Assembly: GCA_016935095.1 (NCBI GenBank)
Contig: JAFGRO010000071.1
Span: 1-34,319 of the forward strand
DNA from: Candidatus Woesearchaeota archaeon
GTDB taxonomy: Archaea; Nanobdellota; Nanobdellia; Woesearchaeales; GW2011-AR15
DNA length: 34,319 bases
Reading direction: 5' to 3'
Of this stretch, positions 12,642-22,315 are shown piece after piece. The first letter of the stretch is position 1. Each line of letters starts with the position of its first letter. Under the pieces are notes generated by a model. That model ran no database searches and had not been told where the DNA came from. It saw only the letters and a list, made by a program, of their open reading frames with translations. The position numbers were made by a program, and so were the translations under genes.

Positions 12642-15110
12642 ATGATTCTTAAGTCTCTGAAACTGGAAAATATTCGGAGCTATGCTTTTGAAAAAATTGA
12701 CTTTCCAGATGACTCTGTCCTGCTTAGCGGGGATATCGGCTCGGGAAAATCATCTATTCTTTTAGCTATAGAATTTGCATTATTCGGCATAAGAAGAGGA
12801 GAACTCTCAGGAAGCTCTCTGCTAAGGCACGGCAAACAAAGAGGCGAGGTTGAGCTTGAATTTGAGATTGACAATCAGAATATAATAATCAAGAGAATTC
12901 TTAAACGGTCCAAAGACAATGTTACCCAGGACTCAGGATACATGATAATCAACAACAGGAAGATTGAAGCCACGCCTGTTGAGCTGAAGTCAAAGATCCT
13001 TGCACTGCTTGGCTATCCAGAAGAGATCCTTACAAAGTCCAAATCATTAATTTACAGATATACTGTATATACTCCCCAGGAAGGCATGAAACAGATTCTT
13101 CTGGAAGAAAAGGACATAAGATTAGATACATTAAGAAAAGTCTTCGGCATTGACAAGTATAAAACAATAAGGGAAAATATTGTAATATTTGTAAGAGAGA
13201 TTAAAAGAAAGGCCTCTGAATTAAAAATAAAAACCCAGGATTTAAATGAAAAATTAAGTCAAAAACGCGAAAGAGAGCAGGATGTAAAAGAAATCAATAT
13301 AAAAATCACTGAGCAGAACTCCCGATTAATAAAAACCAGGGAATTAATCTCTGAAAAAAAACAGGAGATTGAACAAGTCCAGGCGAAGATTAAGCAGATA
13401 AATGAACTAAAAAACAAACTGGATGTAAAAAACACTAAAATAACTGAAAAATCACTGTCAAAAATCAAGACTAATAAAAATATGGATGAAATTACAGCGC
13501 AGATAAATGAATATGAAAAAAAATTAGAGAAATTCAGGCATATAAATGAGCTCATTGATGAAAGAGGATTGGAAAAAGAGCTGAAAAAAAAAGAAGAAGA
13601 ATATAATTTGCTCAACAACCAGGAATCTATTTTTTCTGAAAGGATTAATTCAACGGAAAAAATGATTACACAATTGAAAAAAGAGATCCAGGAATGTGCT
13701 GTTGAAAACAAAGAGCTCATTGTTAAAAAAGCCAGGATTAATGAGTTAGAGGAAAAAATCACTGAAAAAGAATCCCTGTTAAAAGAAAAAATTGAATTAA
13801 ATAAAAAATTAGAGCTCGTAAAACTAAAAATCAATGAAAAAAACATACAGAAAAACAATTCTACTAAAATAAAACAGGATATTGAAAAATTAAGCAAGTG
13901 CCCATTGTGTTTACAGGAAGTAACATCAATGCACAAGCAAGGGGTAATAGAATCACAAAACAAGACAATCAAGCAGGTAAATGAATTCCTTTCAAGGCTA
14001 TTAAGAATCCAGCCAAAATTAGAAAAAAAGATTTCTGAGCTGGAGTCAGGATTAGAAGACATACGCCAATTAGAAAGCAACATAATAAGATTTAAAGCTG
14101 AACTCCAGAGCTTAGAAAAATCATCTAATAAAATCGTTGAAAAGCAGAAATTACTGACCAAATTATCCAATGAAAAACAAACTTATGTTGAAAAATTAGA
14201 TGAGATTAGACAAAAAAATCCAGATAAAATCAGGCAGGAAATCATTGAAGACAGGAAAAAATCCGAGGAGATAAGAAAAAATAATTACGGCTTTATAGAA
14301 AAACAGAACATAATAAAGTCAATAAATGATAAAAAGTCAAACCTTGAAAAACTTAATGATGAGCTTGCTAATATAAAAACAGAGATAAAAAAACTAAGCA
14401 GCGAGGTTTCCGGACTGAATATTGAATTAAAAAAATTCAAAAACACCGAAAAGGAGATGGCTTTAAAAACAGAACAGCTTGAAAATATCCACAGCAGAGA
14501 AAAAGAACTCGAAATAAAAATAGCCGAGCTTTTAAATGAAAAAAAATCCATTTCCCTCTTAATAAATAATATATTAAAAGAGATTGAGGAAAAAACAAAA
14601 GTCAGGGAAACAATCAATTACCTGAATCAGTTAAGAAACTGGCTCGAAGAGTATTTTCTGAATTTAATGGTAAATATAGAAAAACATGTCATGTATTATA
14701 TATATAGTGAGTTCAATTCACTGTTAAAAGAATGGTTTTCAATATTGATAGAGGAGATTGATATCAGCCTTGATGAGGATTTCTCCCTGAAAATTATCCA
14801 GGACGGCTATGAAACTGAATTTGAGAATCTTTCAGGGGGGGAAAAAACCTCTGTAGCTCTGTCATATAGGCTGGCATTAAACAAAGTAATTAATGATTTG
14901 ATTGGAAAGATCAAAACAAAGGATATCATTATACTGGATGAGCCCACTTACGGATTCTCTACTGAGCAGCTTGACAAAGTCAGGGAAGTTTTTGACAGGC
15001 TAGACATGAAGCAGGTCATAATTGTAAGCCATGAACAGAAAATGGAATCCTTTGTCAAAAATATAATAAGAATAAATAAAACAGACAATATAAGCAAGGT
15101 TATTTATTGA
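12642..15110 (+). CDS. rad50: DNA double-strand break repair ATPase Rad50
   Basis: SMC-like ATPase that works with the Mre11 nuclease in end processing and tethering of broken DNA. Walker A GDIGSGKSS is near residue 30-38. A long coiled coil from about 180 to 650 is interrupted by the zinc hook CPLC at 420-423. The ABC signature LSGGEK starts at 730, Walker B IIILDEPTYG follows near 765, and the H-loop SHEQK is near 800. The length of 822 aa is normal for archaea. Archaeal rad50 usually sits with mre11, herA and nurA; none of them is in this window. It overlaps the convergent gene at 15100 by 11 bp at the 3' end. Identification is firm. Confidence 0.95.
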   Translation: MILKSLKLENIRSYAFEKIDFPDDSVLLSGDIGSGKSSILLAIEFALFGIRRGELSGSSLLRHGKQRGEVELEFEIDNQNIIIKRILKRSKDNVTQDSGYMIINNRKIEATPVELKSKILALLGYPEEILTKSKSLIYRYTVYTPQEGMKQILLEEKDIRLDTLRKVFGIDKYKTIRENIVIFVREIKRKASELKIKTQDLNEKLSQKREREQDVKEINIKITEQNSRLIKTRELISEKKQEIEQVQAKIKQINELKNKLDVKNTKITEKSLSKIKTNKNMDEITAQINEYEKKLEKFRHINELIDERGLEKELKKKEEEYNLLNNQESIFSERINSTEKMITQLKKEIQECAVENKELIVKKARINELEEKITEKESLLKEKIELNKKLELVKLKINEKNIQKNNSTKIKQDIEKLSKCPLCLQEVTSMHKQGVIESQNKTIKQVNEFLSRLLRIQPKLEKKISELESGLEDIRQLESNIIRFKAELQSLEKSSNKIVEKQKLLTKLSNEKQTYVEKLDEIRQKNPDKIRQEIIEDRKKSEEIRKNNYGFIEKQNIIKSINDKKSNLEKLNDELANIKTEIKKLSSEVSGLNIELKKFKNTEKEMALKTEQLENIHSREKELEIKIAELLNEKKSISLLINNILKEIEEKTKVRETINYLNQLRNWLEEYFLNLMVNIEKHVMYYIYSEFNSLLKEWFSILIEEIDISLDEDFSLKIIQDGYETEFENLSGGEKTSVALSYRLALNKVINDLIGKIKTKDIIILDEPTYGFSTEQLDKVREVFDRLDMKQVIIVSHEQKMESFVKNIIRINKTDNISKVIY

Positions 15111-15759
15111 AATTATTAAATAATGGCCTCCTTCTCTCATAGCCGAAGCCTTCCCCTTTCTGGGTTTCATAGGCTGTGTCAAAAGAAAAATTAGTTCCAT
15201 GTTCCTGCAGGTCAATCTCAGGCTTATGTTGTTTTAATGCATAATACGCACAAATCTTGAATTCAGGGCTTTCAGGATTAAGCATGTCTGTTTTTTCAAA
15301 TATTAATTCTATTTTATTGTTTTTGTCATTATGCTTAAATGTGAGAGTGTTTTCGTTATTTTCTTCATCAATACAGAGAAGGTTCATCTCTGTTTTCATT
15401 ATTTCTGTTAACTTATCCAGATATTCATTATTCTTGAACTCTATATTGGTATTATTAATCGCCCTTAATCCCTCTATATTACCGGCACTGTTTATAAAAA
15501 GTGATTTTAAATCAGGCTCATTTATCAGAATCCTGATTTTAAATTGGATCCCATTATCAAAATAATTGATTATTAAATCAGGATATTTTTGATTCCATTC
15601 TTCAATAAACCTTTTAAAATGAACAAGATCATGGATAAACTCTATTTTGGCATTTCCATACGCAATATCAATATTGTTAACGATATTGATTAATAAAAAA
15701 AGGTCTTTTTTAAATATACTAATATTGTCTAAAGGTATATCTTTTAATAATTCATTCAT
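15100..15759 (-). CDS. Hypothetical protein, 219 aa
   Basis: Not recognised. It appears soluble, acidic and mixed alpha/beta, with asparagine-rich stretches (NNTNIEFKNNEY, ENNENTLTFKHND) and an odd arginine-rich end (GEGFGYERRRPLFNN). It has a plausible promoter: ATTTATAAA at 15798-15806 on the minus strand gives a leader of about 15 nt with AGGAT a few bases before the ATG. It is convergent with rad50, but nothing links the two functionally. It is divergent from the S-layer gene. Confidence 0.65.
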   Translation of the reverse strand: MNELLKDIPLDNISIFKKDLFLLINIVNNIDIAYGNAKIEFIHDLVHFKRFIEEWNQKYPDLIINYFDNGIQFKIRILINEPDLKSLFINSAGNIEGLRAINNTNIEFKNNEYLDKLTEIMKTEMNLLCIDEENNENTLTFKHNDKNNKIELIFEKTDMLNPESPEFKICAYYALKQHKPEIDLQEHGTNFSFDTAYETQKGEGFGYERRRPLFNNFNK

Positions 15760-15797
15760 ATTTTATATCCTAAGTATAGATACATGTTTTTAAATGT

Positions 15798-15806
15798 ATT
15801 TATAAA
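15798..15806 (-). promoter_or_regulatory. TATA-like box of the 15759 gene
   Basis: Minus-strand TTTATAAAT, about 40-48 nt before the ATG at 15759. It is one of two opposed promoters in this 300-bp gap; the other belongs to the S-layer gene. Confidence 0.4.
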
Positions 15807-15918
15807 CGTCTACAATTTCAAATGTTTCTATTCTAAAGTTATAAACCTTTAAAATCAATAAATTTTTGACTTTTAGAGCTTATAACACTAGATGAATGAA
15901 AGTAAATTGAATTAATTG

Positions 15919-15934
15919 CGAAAACTTTATAAAG
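15919..15934 (+). promoter_or_regulatory. Strong S-layer promoter
   Basis: CGAAAACTTTATAAAG contains a purine-rich BRE-like half (CGAAAA) followed directly by a consensus TTTATAAA box. Transcription would start near 15955, giving an untranslated leader of about 100 nt that ends in GGAGGTG (16040-16046), 9 nt before the ATG. A consensus promoter, long leader and strong ribosome binding site fit a highly expressed surface protein. Confidence 0.6.
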
Positions 15935-16055
15935 GAGTGAGCACATACTTGGACATAATTAGGTAAATTTATAGACCACAGAAATGACTTGGAATAGTAA
16001 TTATTGAGCAACTTGGAAAAATGATAGCCTAAAAAACACGGAGGTGTTAAAAAAC

Positions 16056-18476
16056 ATGAAAGTGAAACAGGCGATTAAAAAAGTAATCGCACTAGCTGCT
16101 GGCGCAAGTATTGTTGGCGCAACTCTAGCAGGAGCTATGGCAGCAGACCTTAGTAACTACCCTGCTCCGTTTGTACAGGATGGGGTATGGTCAGACAGCG
16201 TGATTGTAGTTGGCGAAAAAGCAGCTACATCCGATGTAGTAGGTGCGATTGAAATTGCAGCAAGTCTGCAAGCAGAAGCCTTTTCGTTGGAACCTGTTGA
16301 ATTAGATACAGTTACAGATCCAACTGTAAGCGAAGGCGTAAAAATTGAAAAAAGCGGAGACAAATTTAACTACAATGATGACATATATGATGTAGACAAC
16401 AAATTAACAGACGATGATCTGCCAGATATTCTAGCAGATGGTACCTTCGAGGATACATCAGGAGACCACAAAGGAGATGAAGATTATAAGCAGTATCTTG
16501 AATTTCAGGATGGCACTGCAGCTGTTGTCTATGAAACAGACGAAGACTCTGAAGTTGTCGGAACATACATCAATTTTGACAAAGGCGAAGATGTCTATGT
16601 CTATAAAATTGACTTTGACAACTATGTTGAGTATGACAATTCAACAACTACAACTGCAACAACTGATTTTGAAGGACTTGTTCTTGAGATGCAGGGCAAT
16701 ACCTACACTATAACTGATGCAAAAGTCAGTTCAGGCGTGCTTGATGAGCTTAATATGCTTGCTGGTGAAACAGTAAAATGGCTTCAGCAGGACCAGCCAT
16801 TAACAGTTGGAGATTCAACTATTATGGTTGTAAATGTTGATGAAAACGGAGACAGGTGCGGTATTGAAGTTGACGGAGAATACAAGTGGATTGATGTAAG
16901 CTCAACAGAAGAATTCGGTGATCTGTCAATAGGAGTACTAGACGCAATTCCAGTACACTCAAAAGACTATGACCAGGATACATGTAAAGTTAGCGTTGGC
17001 TCACAGGAAATTGTTTTAAAGCATGAAGATGAAGTCAATGTTAACAGCGGAGATGTAGACGGCTCATTAGCTCAATTCGGATTTAAATCAGGCAGGTCAG
17101 ACAGGCTGGATTATATAAATGTATCATATGATCCTGACGACAATGAATGGCTTGGACCTGGCGATGAGTGGATTGATCCTGTATTCGGAAACTGGAAACT
17201 GGTTTTCGAGGGAATGAGCGCTGTTACCGAAGAAATCAAATTTACTGGTGGATCCTCATCAGGTAAGTTAGTATTTACCAACACAGAAGGAGACGAAGTT
17301 GAGATTCCTTTTGTAGATGATGACGACACTGCAGCTGGAGTAGTCCACATTGGTGATGAGCCTCTTAGTGATTTTACCGCAGCGAACTTCTATTCAGGTA
17401 CAACCAAAATTAACAAGACACTGTTACTTGTAGATAACGAGTACTGTACAGGAGGCAGCAACGATCCTTCCAATTGTGAAGATATGTTAATCTTGGCAAG
17501 AGGAGCAGGAGGAGAAGCAAGGGTTCTCAGGCTGAAAGACATTGACACAACTGATCACGAGATAACAATGGAAGATTTAACCGGCGGCGGAGAATATACT
17601 GATGAATACACTTCAGGAACAACACTGACAATGGATGTAGGATTCATGAATATCCAGGTTAATGTAGATGAAGGCAATGGTAATGTGACCTTTGTTGAAT
17701 TTACAACAACAACCTATGCTGAAACCAAAAAAGGCGGAAGATTAAGCTTTACAGCTGCTTCAGATGGTTCAGTCAGAGTTGACCTCTTAGAGAATGAAGG
17801 CAGTGACGGCGGAGTTTCAATAAACTTCACAGTATCTAGATCTTTCGGAGATGACAATGACGGAGTCGGATTCAGTTCAGTATCCCCATCAGGATCTGAA
17901 TGTGAAGAGGATTCAGATGATTACTGTGCAGCTACCACTTATGGTACAACCTACATGTATGACGAAGAGAACGACGATGACATCCTGTATACATATCCAG
18001 AAGAACAGGCATATGCAAATGTATTTATTGCACCTGTCTCTGCAACAGTCAGTGCTGGTGAAGCAGGCTCTGTAAACAGAGAAAAAATAAATGTTATTCC
18101 TGTTGGAATGGCAGCTTTAGACAAAGACGCACAGGCTATGAACAAGAACATGATTGTTGTTGGCGGCCCATGCGGTAATACAATCGCTGCTGAATTGGCA
18201 GGACACCCAGCTAGCTGTGCTGAAGGATATGAAGCAGGTAAAGCTAAATTAAAGCTTTACGACAGAAACGGAAAAACAGCATTATTGGTTGCAGGTTACA
18301 GTGCTCAGGATACACTTGGTGCATCTTATGTAATAGCTGACTTCAACGATGCAAAATATTCTGCTGATTTATCAGGAGATGAAGTTGAAGTTGTTGTAGC
18401 AAGCTTGACAGATATCAGCTTGACAGCACCTAGCCCTGTAGTAGAAGAAGAACCAGCAGCTGAGGCTGAAGAATAA
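16056..18476 (+). CDS. S-layer protein
   Basis: Main cell-surface lattice protein of the archaeal S_layer_N/S_layer_C type. The start at 16056 is fixed by GGAGGTG upstream; a GTG at 16044 overlaps that site and is rejected. Residues 1-30 form a Sec signal peptide (KKVIALAAGASIVGATLAGAMA) split as a basic end and hydrophobic core, with likely cleavage after AMA. The N-terminal domain begins LSNYPAPFV and VVGEKAATSDVVGAIEIA. The middle is threonine-, glycine- and aspartate-rich beta structure. The C-terminal domain has MNKNMIVVGGPCGN and LLVAGYSAQDTLGA. The end is an acidic tail (EEEPAAEAEE) with no membrane anchor. The 806-aa protein is very acidic, and a few cysteine pairs may form disulfides. 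A glycosyltransferase follows. Confidence 0.9.
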   Translation: MKVKQAIKKVIALAAGASIVGATLAGAMAADLSNYPAPFVQDGVWSDSVIVVGEKAATSDVVGAIEIAASLQAEAFSLEPVELDTVTDPTVSEGVKIEKSGDKFNYNDDIYDVDNKLTDDDLPDILADGTFEDTSGDHKGDEDYKQYLEFQDGTAAVVYETDEDSEVVGTYINFDKGEDVYVYKIDFDNYVEYDNSTTTTATTDFEGLVLEMQGNTYTITDAKVSSGVLDELNMLAGETVKWLQQDQPLTVGDSTIMVVNVDENGDRCGIEVDGEYKWIDVSSTEEFGDLSIGVLDAIPVHSKDYDQDTCKVSVGSQEIVLKHEDEVNVNSGDVDGSLAQFGFKSGRSDRLDYINVSYDPDDNEWLGPGDEWIDPVFGNWKLVFEGMSAVTEEIKFTGGSSSGKLVFTNTEGDEVEIPFVDDDDTAAGVVHIGDEPLSDFTAANFYSGTTKINKTLLLVDNEYCTGGSNDPSNCEDMLILARGAGGEARVLRLKDIDTTDHEITMEDLTGGGEYTDEYTSGTTLTMDVGFMNIQVNVDEGNGNVTFVEFTTTTYAETKKGGRLSFTAASDGSVRVDLLENEGSDGGVSINFTVSRSFGDDNDGVGFSSVSPSGSECEEDSDDYCAATTYGTTYMYDEENDDDILYTYPEEQAYANVFIAPVSATVSAGEAGSVNREKINVIPVGMAALDKDAQAMNKNMIVVGGPCGNTIAAELAGHPASCAEGYEAGKAKLKLYDRNGKTALLVAGYSAQDTLGASYVIADFNDAKYSADLSGDEVEVVVASLTDISLTAPSPVVEEEPAAEAEE

Positions 18477-18484
18477 ATAAAATA

Positions 18485-18508
18485 TTTTTTTCTTTTTTTT
18501 TAATTTTT
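18485..18508 (+). terminator. T-rich terminator after the S-layer gene
   Basis: Long T runs (7, 9 and 5) begin about 8 nt after the stop codon, typical of archaeal intrinsic termination at T tracts. They would separate the S-layer transcript from the next gene, which has its own TATA-like TTTATAAC at 18541. Confidence 0.6.
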
Positions 18509-18568
18509 ATTCAATAATTCTAAAATATTAACAAAAGATTTTTATAACAACAGGAAATAATCCAGGTT

Positions 18569-20035
18569 ATGGATCGTCCTTTAAAAGATATTCATGACAA
18601 AATTTTCCTAATTATTCTAATTCTCTTTTTTTTTATCAAATTAACTGCTGCATTGCTTAAGCCGCATCAGCTATTGTGGGATGAGGCAGTATATATTGGC
18701 ATGGGCAAATACCTTTTTTCAGGGGGCACAATTGGCTTATGGGAAAATATCAGGCCTGTTGCTCTTCCTTTTATACTCGGTCTTTTTTGGAAAACCGGAA
18801 CCGATGTAATTCTATTGGGGGAAATTCTTGAGGCGGTTTTTGCATCCTGCTGCATAATCATGGTTTATCTGATAGGCTGTGAAACCTTCAATAAAAAAAC
18901 CGCTCTGGGAGCAAGTATTCTCCTTGTATTTACACCTATATTCTTTTTTTATTCTTCATTTATCCTTACAGGAATACCTTCAACATTTTTTGCCTTACTG
19001 GCAATATTTTGCTTTATTAAAGAGAAAGAGTTTATAGCAGGGATTTTTACAGGAATCTCTTTTTTATTCAGGTTTACGCAGGGTCTTTTGATTTTATCTT
19101 TCCTGTGCTTTCTTGCATTTAATTCCTTTAAAACCAAGAAAGTTATCTTCTTGAAAAAAGCAATTAAAATAACTTCAGCTATGAGTCTCACAATATTGCC
19201 TTTACTTGTCTTCAATATGTACTTGTACCCAAATGAAAACATTTTAATTCCTCTTACAAAAGCAGCAGAACACCAGGATAGTATTGTGAATAAAGTTATT
19301 ATTCCTGAGAATAAACTGTCCTATCTGTACAATTTAGTTTATTATCCTTTGGAATATGTAAAATCCAATTTTCTGTTCATATTTCTTATATCAGGGGTAT
19401 TTTATTTTATCAAACAGGATTTCAATAAGAGAAATACTAGAATGGTCTTCACAGTAATGCTCATATACCTGTCTTATTTTACATACATTAGCCATAAGCA
19501 GCTTAGATTCGGCCTTGTGTTTTTACCGTATTTTTGTTTAATCAGCTCATATGGGTTTAATATGGCTTTTGCAAAAATCCAAAAACACAGCTTAAAACAC
19601 AGTTTATTAAAGTTTTTATTATTGGTCATAGTCTTAATCGGATTTTTCAGCTCAGGTAAAATAATCCTTGAGCAGTATAACTTAAGAGCAGACAAAGAAC
19701 CTCCTGTTTTTGAATTTTACAGGTATTTTGAATCACACAAAACCGAGGGGACAATACTGACAACAAATCCTGTTCCTGTTGCTTATTCAGATGTAAAAAT
19801 GATTCCTTTTTATAATACTGTAGATGATGCACTGGAAATCTATGAAGAAAAAAAAGAACAAAGCCAGATTATTGTGTATACATCTGAATTCTATCCTTGT
19901 TTTAATGATTTGTGTTATAAAAAAAGGAACTTGTTGTTTGAGGATATAAATTCAAGCTTTAAAGAAATATTCCACAAGAGATTTGACCAGGATTATTTCA
20001 TACTGGAAAGAGCAGAGGAAGCAGAGTTAAAATAA
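18569..20035 (+). CDS. Membrane glycosyltransferase, GT39/ArnT-like
   Basis: A GT-C fold enzyme that uses a lipid-linked sugar donor to glycosylate substrates outside the membrane. About ten membrane segments fill residues 10-360. The first outer loop carries the acidic pair of this family in LLWDEAVYIG (D38-E39). A soluble C-terminal tail of about 120 residues follows, including EFYPCFNDLCYKKRN, whose two cysteines could bond outside the cell. The length of 488 aa fits the family. Position directly after the S-layer gene suggests a role in surface glycosylation. Substrate and sugar cannot be read from the sequence. Confidence 0.8.
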   Translation: MDRPLKDIHDKIFLIILILFFFIKLTAALLKPHQLLWDEAVYIGMGKYLFSGGTIGLWENIRPVALPFILGLFWKTGTDVILLGEILEAVFASCCIIMVYLIGCETFNKKTALGASILLVFTPIFFFYSSFILTGIPSTFFALLAIFCFIKEKEFIAGIFTGISFLFRFTQGLLILSFLCFLAFNSFKTKKVIFLKKAIKITSAMSLTILPLLVFNMYLYPNENILIPLTKAAEHQDSIVNKVIIPENKLSYLYNLVYYPLEYVKSNFLFIFLISGVFYFIKQDFNKRNTRMVFTVMLIYLSYFTYISHKQLRFGLVFLPYFCLISSYGFNMAFAKIQKHSLKHSLLKFLLLVIVLIGFFSSGKIILEQYNLRADKEPPVFEFYRYFESHKTEGTILTTNPVPVAYSDVKMIPFYNTVDDALEIYEEKKEQSQIIVYTSEFYPCFNDLCYKKRNLLFEDINSSFKEIFHKRFDQDYFILERAEEAELK

Positions 20036-20061
20036 ATCTGAATCTGCAAAACCAGGTATAA

Positions 20062-21183
20062 TCATTCATTTAAGGGCTTTGCAATATAAATATTGTCTTT
20101 GTCGCGAATTATTCTGACCTTAATTTTCCTGTTCTTAAAACAGTTTATTACTGTCACAACACGGTTATCTGCAACACCTATTTTTGTATTTCTAATCCTG
20201 GCATTACTTAAAATATCTACTGAGATTATGTCTCTTTTCCTAAATGGCTTGGCTAAAGCTGTATCAGGTTTGATTTCTGGCTCATTTAAGCCGGTTAAAT
20301 TGAGATTATATTTTTTTTCAAGGTATTTCAATTTCTGGAAAAAAAACTTCATGGAAATAGCATTTACAGGCTTTTTCCCGAACCTGTATTCAAGAAAATT
20401 CTGGATTAGTATAGGAGAGTCTATTTCTTTGCTGAACTTAATCAGTTCTTCTATGTCATTATCATTTATACTTGGAATATACACTGGCGCAATTACCAGA
20501 TTCGAGTTTTCTGCTATGTATCTGCAGGAGTTAATTACTTTTTTAAGAGGATACTTTCTATCTGAAATATAATCCGCTCTCTTTACAGTCATTGAATTTA
20601 AGGATATATGGAAATGCGTTATTCCTGCCCTTATTAAAGAATCTATATTTGCTTTATTTAACAGAACACCGTTTGTTGCCATGGAAATATGCCTAATCTT
20701 TTTTATTTTTCTCAGGTCTTTTACTAAATTAAGCAGTTCAGAATACAGAGTCGGGTCTCCCTGGCCACCAATATGAATATTTACCCTGTTTTTTTTAAGT
20801 TCAACAATTTTTTTTAATTCATCAATGAGATACTCCTCTTCAACAACAATATCCAAAACACGCTTATTTCTGGCCACAGAGCAATATATGCAATCCAAAT
20901 TGCAGAGTGTAATAGGCTTTAATTCAATCATATTTGTAGCACGGTCAACAATACCAAACTCATTACTCCCTATTAAAGGAATCCCCGAATTCTTATGTAC
21001 ATACAAACAGGGTTTATTATCAAAAATTGATTTAAGAGCTGTAAATTTCCTCTCTAATAAAAAAAAGAATTTCTTTTCAGCGGTTTTTTTTGCAGATATA
21101 AATTCAATATGACTCTTTTTAACCCTGAATCTGCCAATCTGCTCAAGTTCTTTTTTGGAAATATAAAAATTAAAATAATTCAT
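20062..21183 (-). CDS. Radical SAM protein with C-terminal beta domain
   Basis: The cluster motif CNLDCIYC (C94, C98, C101 from the chosen start) and IGGQGDPTLY show a radical SAM enzyme. An N-terminal region of about 85 residues precedes the barrel. The last 60 residues (RDIISVDILSNARIRNTKIGVADNRVVTV) look like a small beta domain, possibly TRAM-like and RNA-binding. An in-frame ATG at 21249 exists, but GGAG lies 8 nt before the ATG at 21183, so the shorter 373-aa form is chosen. I recognise the general archaeal family but not its reaction. RNA or translation-related modification is a guess from the C-terminal domain. Confidence 0.75.
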   Translation of the reverse strand: MNYFNFYISKKELEQIGRFRVKKSHIEFISAKKTAEKKFFFLLERKFTALKSIFDNKPCLYVHKNSGIPLIGSNEFGIVDRATNMIELKPITLCNLDCIYCSVARNKRVLDIVVEEEYLIDELKKIVELKKNRVNIHIGGQGDPTLYSELLNLVKDLRKIKKIRHISMATNGVLLNKANIDSLIRAGITHFHISLNSMTVKRADYISDRKYPLKKVINSCRYIAENSNLVIAPVYIPSINDNDIEELIKFSKEIDSPILIQNFLEYRFGKKPVNAISMKFFFQKLKYLEKKYNLNLTGLNEPEIKPDTALAKPFRKRDIISVDILSNARIRNTKIGVADNRVVTVINCFKNRKIKVRIIRDKDNIYIAKPLNE

Positions 21184-21290
21184 AAAAATAACTCCGATCC
21201 CTGCATCTTCCTCAAAAAATTTAAGATTCCTGAATTTAAAAATAACCATTTTGTAATTAAAAACAAATGGTTTTTTATGTTTTTTTGTTA

Positions 21291-21300
21291 AGCTTTATAA
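21291..21300 (+). promoter_or_regulatory. TATA-like box of the GINS gene
   Basis: GCTTTATAAA lies about 28-30 nt before the ATG at 21326, consistent with a leaderless or nearly leaderless transcript. Confidence 0.45.
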
Positions 21301-21325
21301 ATCAAGAATATTTTTTATTTAAGAT

Positions 21326-21961
21326 ATGGGGGAGAACTCGATTAGCTTAACTTATGAACTGCTTTATGAAATAGTCAGAAAAGAAAAAACAAATGCAGAT
21401 TTACAGAAGCTAGACCAGGATATTTATGAAAAAATAATAAATTATATTAATGACAAGAAACAGGTATTTAAAACAACTATTAAGGATTCATCTGCTCCTG
21501 AGAATGAAAAAGAAAAGATAAAGACCCAGTTCAATAATATAAGGAGATTAATTAAAGAATTATTTGAAAGAAGAGAAAAAAAGTTAATTGTGCTGGCCAT
21601 TAACAAAAGCAGGACAAATGCAGCCAATCTTGATTTAAGCGCATTAATTGAAGAGGAAAAGGTATTTTTTGATATTGCAGTCTCCATACTTAACAAGTTC
21701 AGAAAAGATGTCCTGCTGAACCTGATAAATGCCTCTATGCCAACTTATATTCCGGATAAGCAGAAACAACCGCAGGAGAACCCAGATCTAAAAAATGATT
21801 CAGAAAATAAAACTCAGGTCAAATTCATTGGTTCAATTCAGAAATTCTTTGGGCCGGAATTAGAAATTTATGGCCCTTTTAAGCCTGGAGATACAGCTGA
21901 ATTACCCAATAAAATTGCAGATTTATTGGTAAGAAAAAACATGGTTTCCATACTAAAATAG
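21326..21961 (+). CDS. GINS complex subunit (Gins51-like)
   Basis: Component of the archaeal GINS complex, which holds the MCM helicase and other factors at the replication fork. The N-terminal helical A domain reads TYELLYEIVRKEK and IRRLIKELFERREKKLIVLAIN, typical of archaeal Gins51. After a linker rich in proline, glutamine and asparagine (residues 143-163) comes the small B domain, FIGSIQKFFGPELEIYGPFKPGDTAELPNKIADLL. The A-then-B order is that of Gins51 rather than Gins23. The length of 211 aa is typical. It sits upstream of L44e on the same strand, 36 bp apart. Euryarchaeal GINS genes often lie near primase or PCNA, which are not here. Confidence 0.85.
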   Translation: MGENSISLTYELLYEIVRKEKTNADLQKLDQDIYEKIINYINDKKQVFKTTIKDSSAPENEKEKIKTQFNNIRRLIKELFERREKKLIVLAINKSRTNAANLDLSALIEEEKVFFDIAVSILNKFRKDVLLNLINASMPTYIPDKQKQPQENPDLKNDSENKTQVKFIGSIQKFFGPELEIYGPFKPGDTAELPNKIADLLVRKNMVSILK

Positions 21962-21965
21962 AAAC

Positions 21966-21976
21966 GTTTTTAAATT
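21966..21976 (+). promoter_or_regulatory. TATA-like box of rpl44e
   Basis: A TTTTTAAATTT segment lies 22-32 nt before the ATG at 21998, directly after the GINS stop codon, so L44e may have its own promoter with a leaderless start. Confidence 0.4.
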
Positions 21977-21997
21977 TGACATTTTTCTGCTAGAACT

Positions 21998-22306
21998 ATG
22001 AAACTACCTAAGACCAGAAAAAAATACTGCCCTAGCTGCAAAAAGCACACGACCCATAAAATAATATTGGGTAAAAAAGGGCAATCCAGCTCGCTTACAT
22101 ATGGTTCTAAGACCAGGGCAAGAGCAAGAGGCAAAGCCAGAGGTTTCGGCAATCTGGGCAGGTATTCAAAGCCGGCAGTTACAAAATTCAAGCGTGCAGG
22201 CAAAAAACAGACTAAAAAAACTGATTTGAAATTCAAGTGCAGTGAATGCAAAAAGACAAATCTCCAGAGAAAAGGTTTTCGTGCTAAAAAAATCGAAATT
22301 GTTTAA
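21998..22306 (+). CDS. rpl44e: Ribosomal protein L44e
   Basis: Large-subunit protein that binds near the E site, specific to archaea and eukaryotes. Four cysteines for a zinc ribbon: C11 and C14 (YCPSCKKHT) and C81 and C84 (FKCSECKK). The middle is strongly basic (KTRARARGKARGFGNLGRYSKPA). The length of 102 aa is close to the usual 92-105 aa. In many archaea it is directly followed by S27e, aIF2 alpha and Nop10; here those genes are displaced by two kilobases with two unrelated genes between. Identification is firm. Confidence 0.95.
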   Translation: MKLPKTRKKYCPSCKKHTTHKIILGKKGQSSSLTYGSKTRARARGKARGFGNLGRYSKPAVTKFKRAGKKQTKKTDLKFKCSECKKTNLQRKGFRAKKIEIV

Positions 22307-22315
22307 TTTTAATTA

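Noticed and set aside
13259-14170. Minus-strand ORF of 303 codons inside rad50
   Set aside because: It is antisense to the coiled coil; its serine- and phenylalanine-rich sequence is what lysine- and glutamate-rich codons give on the other strand.
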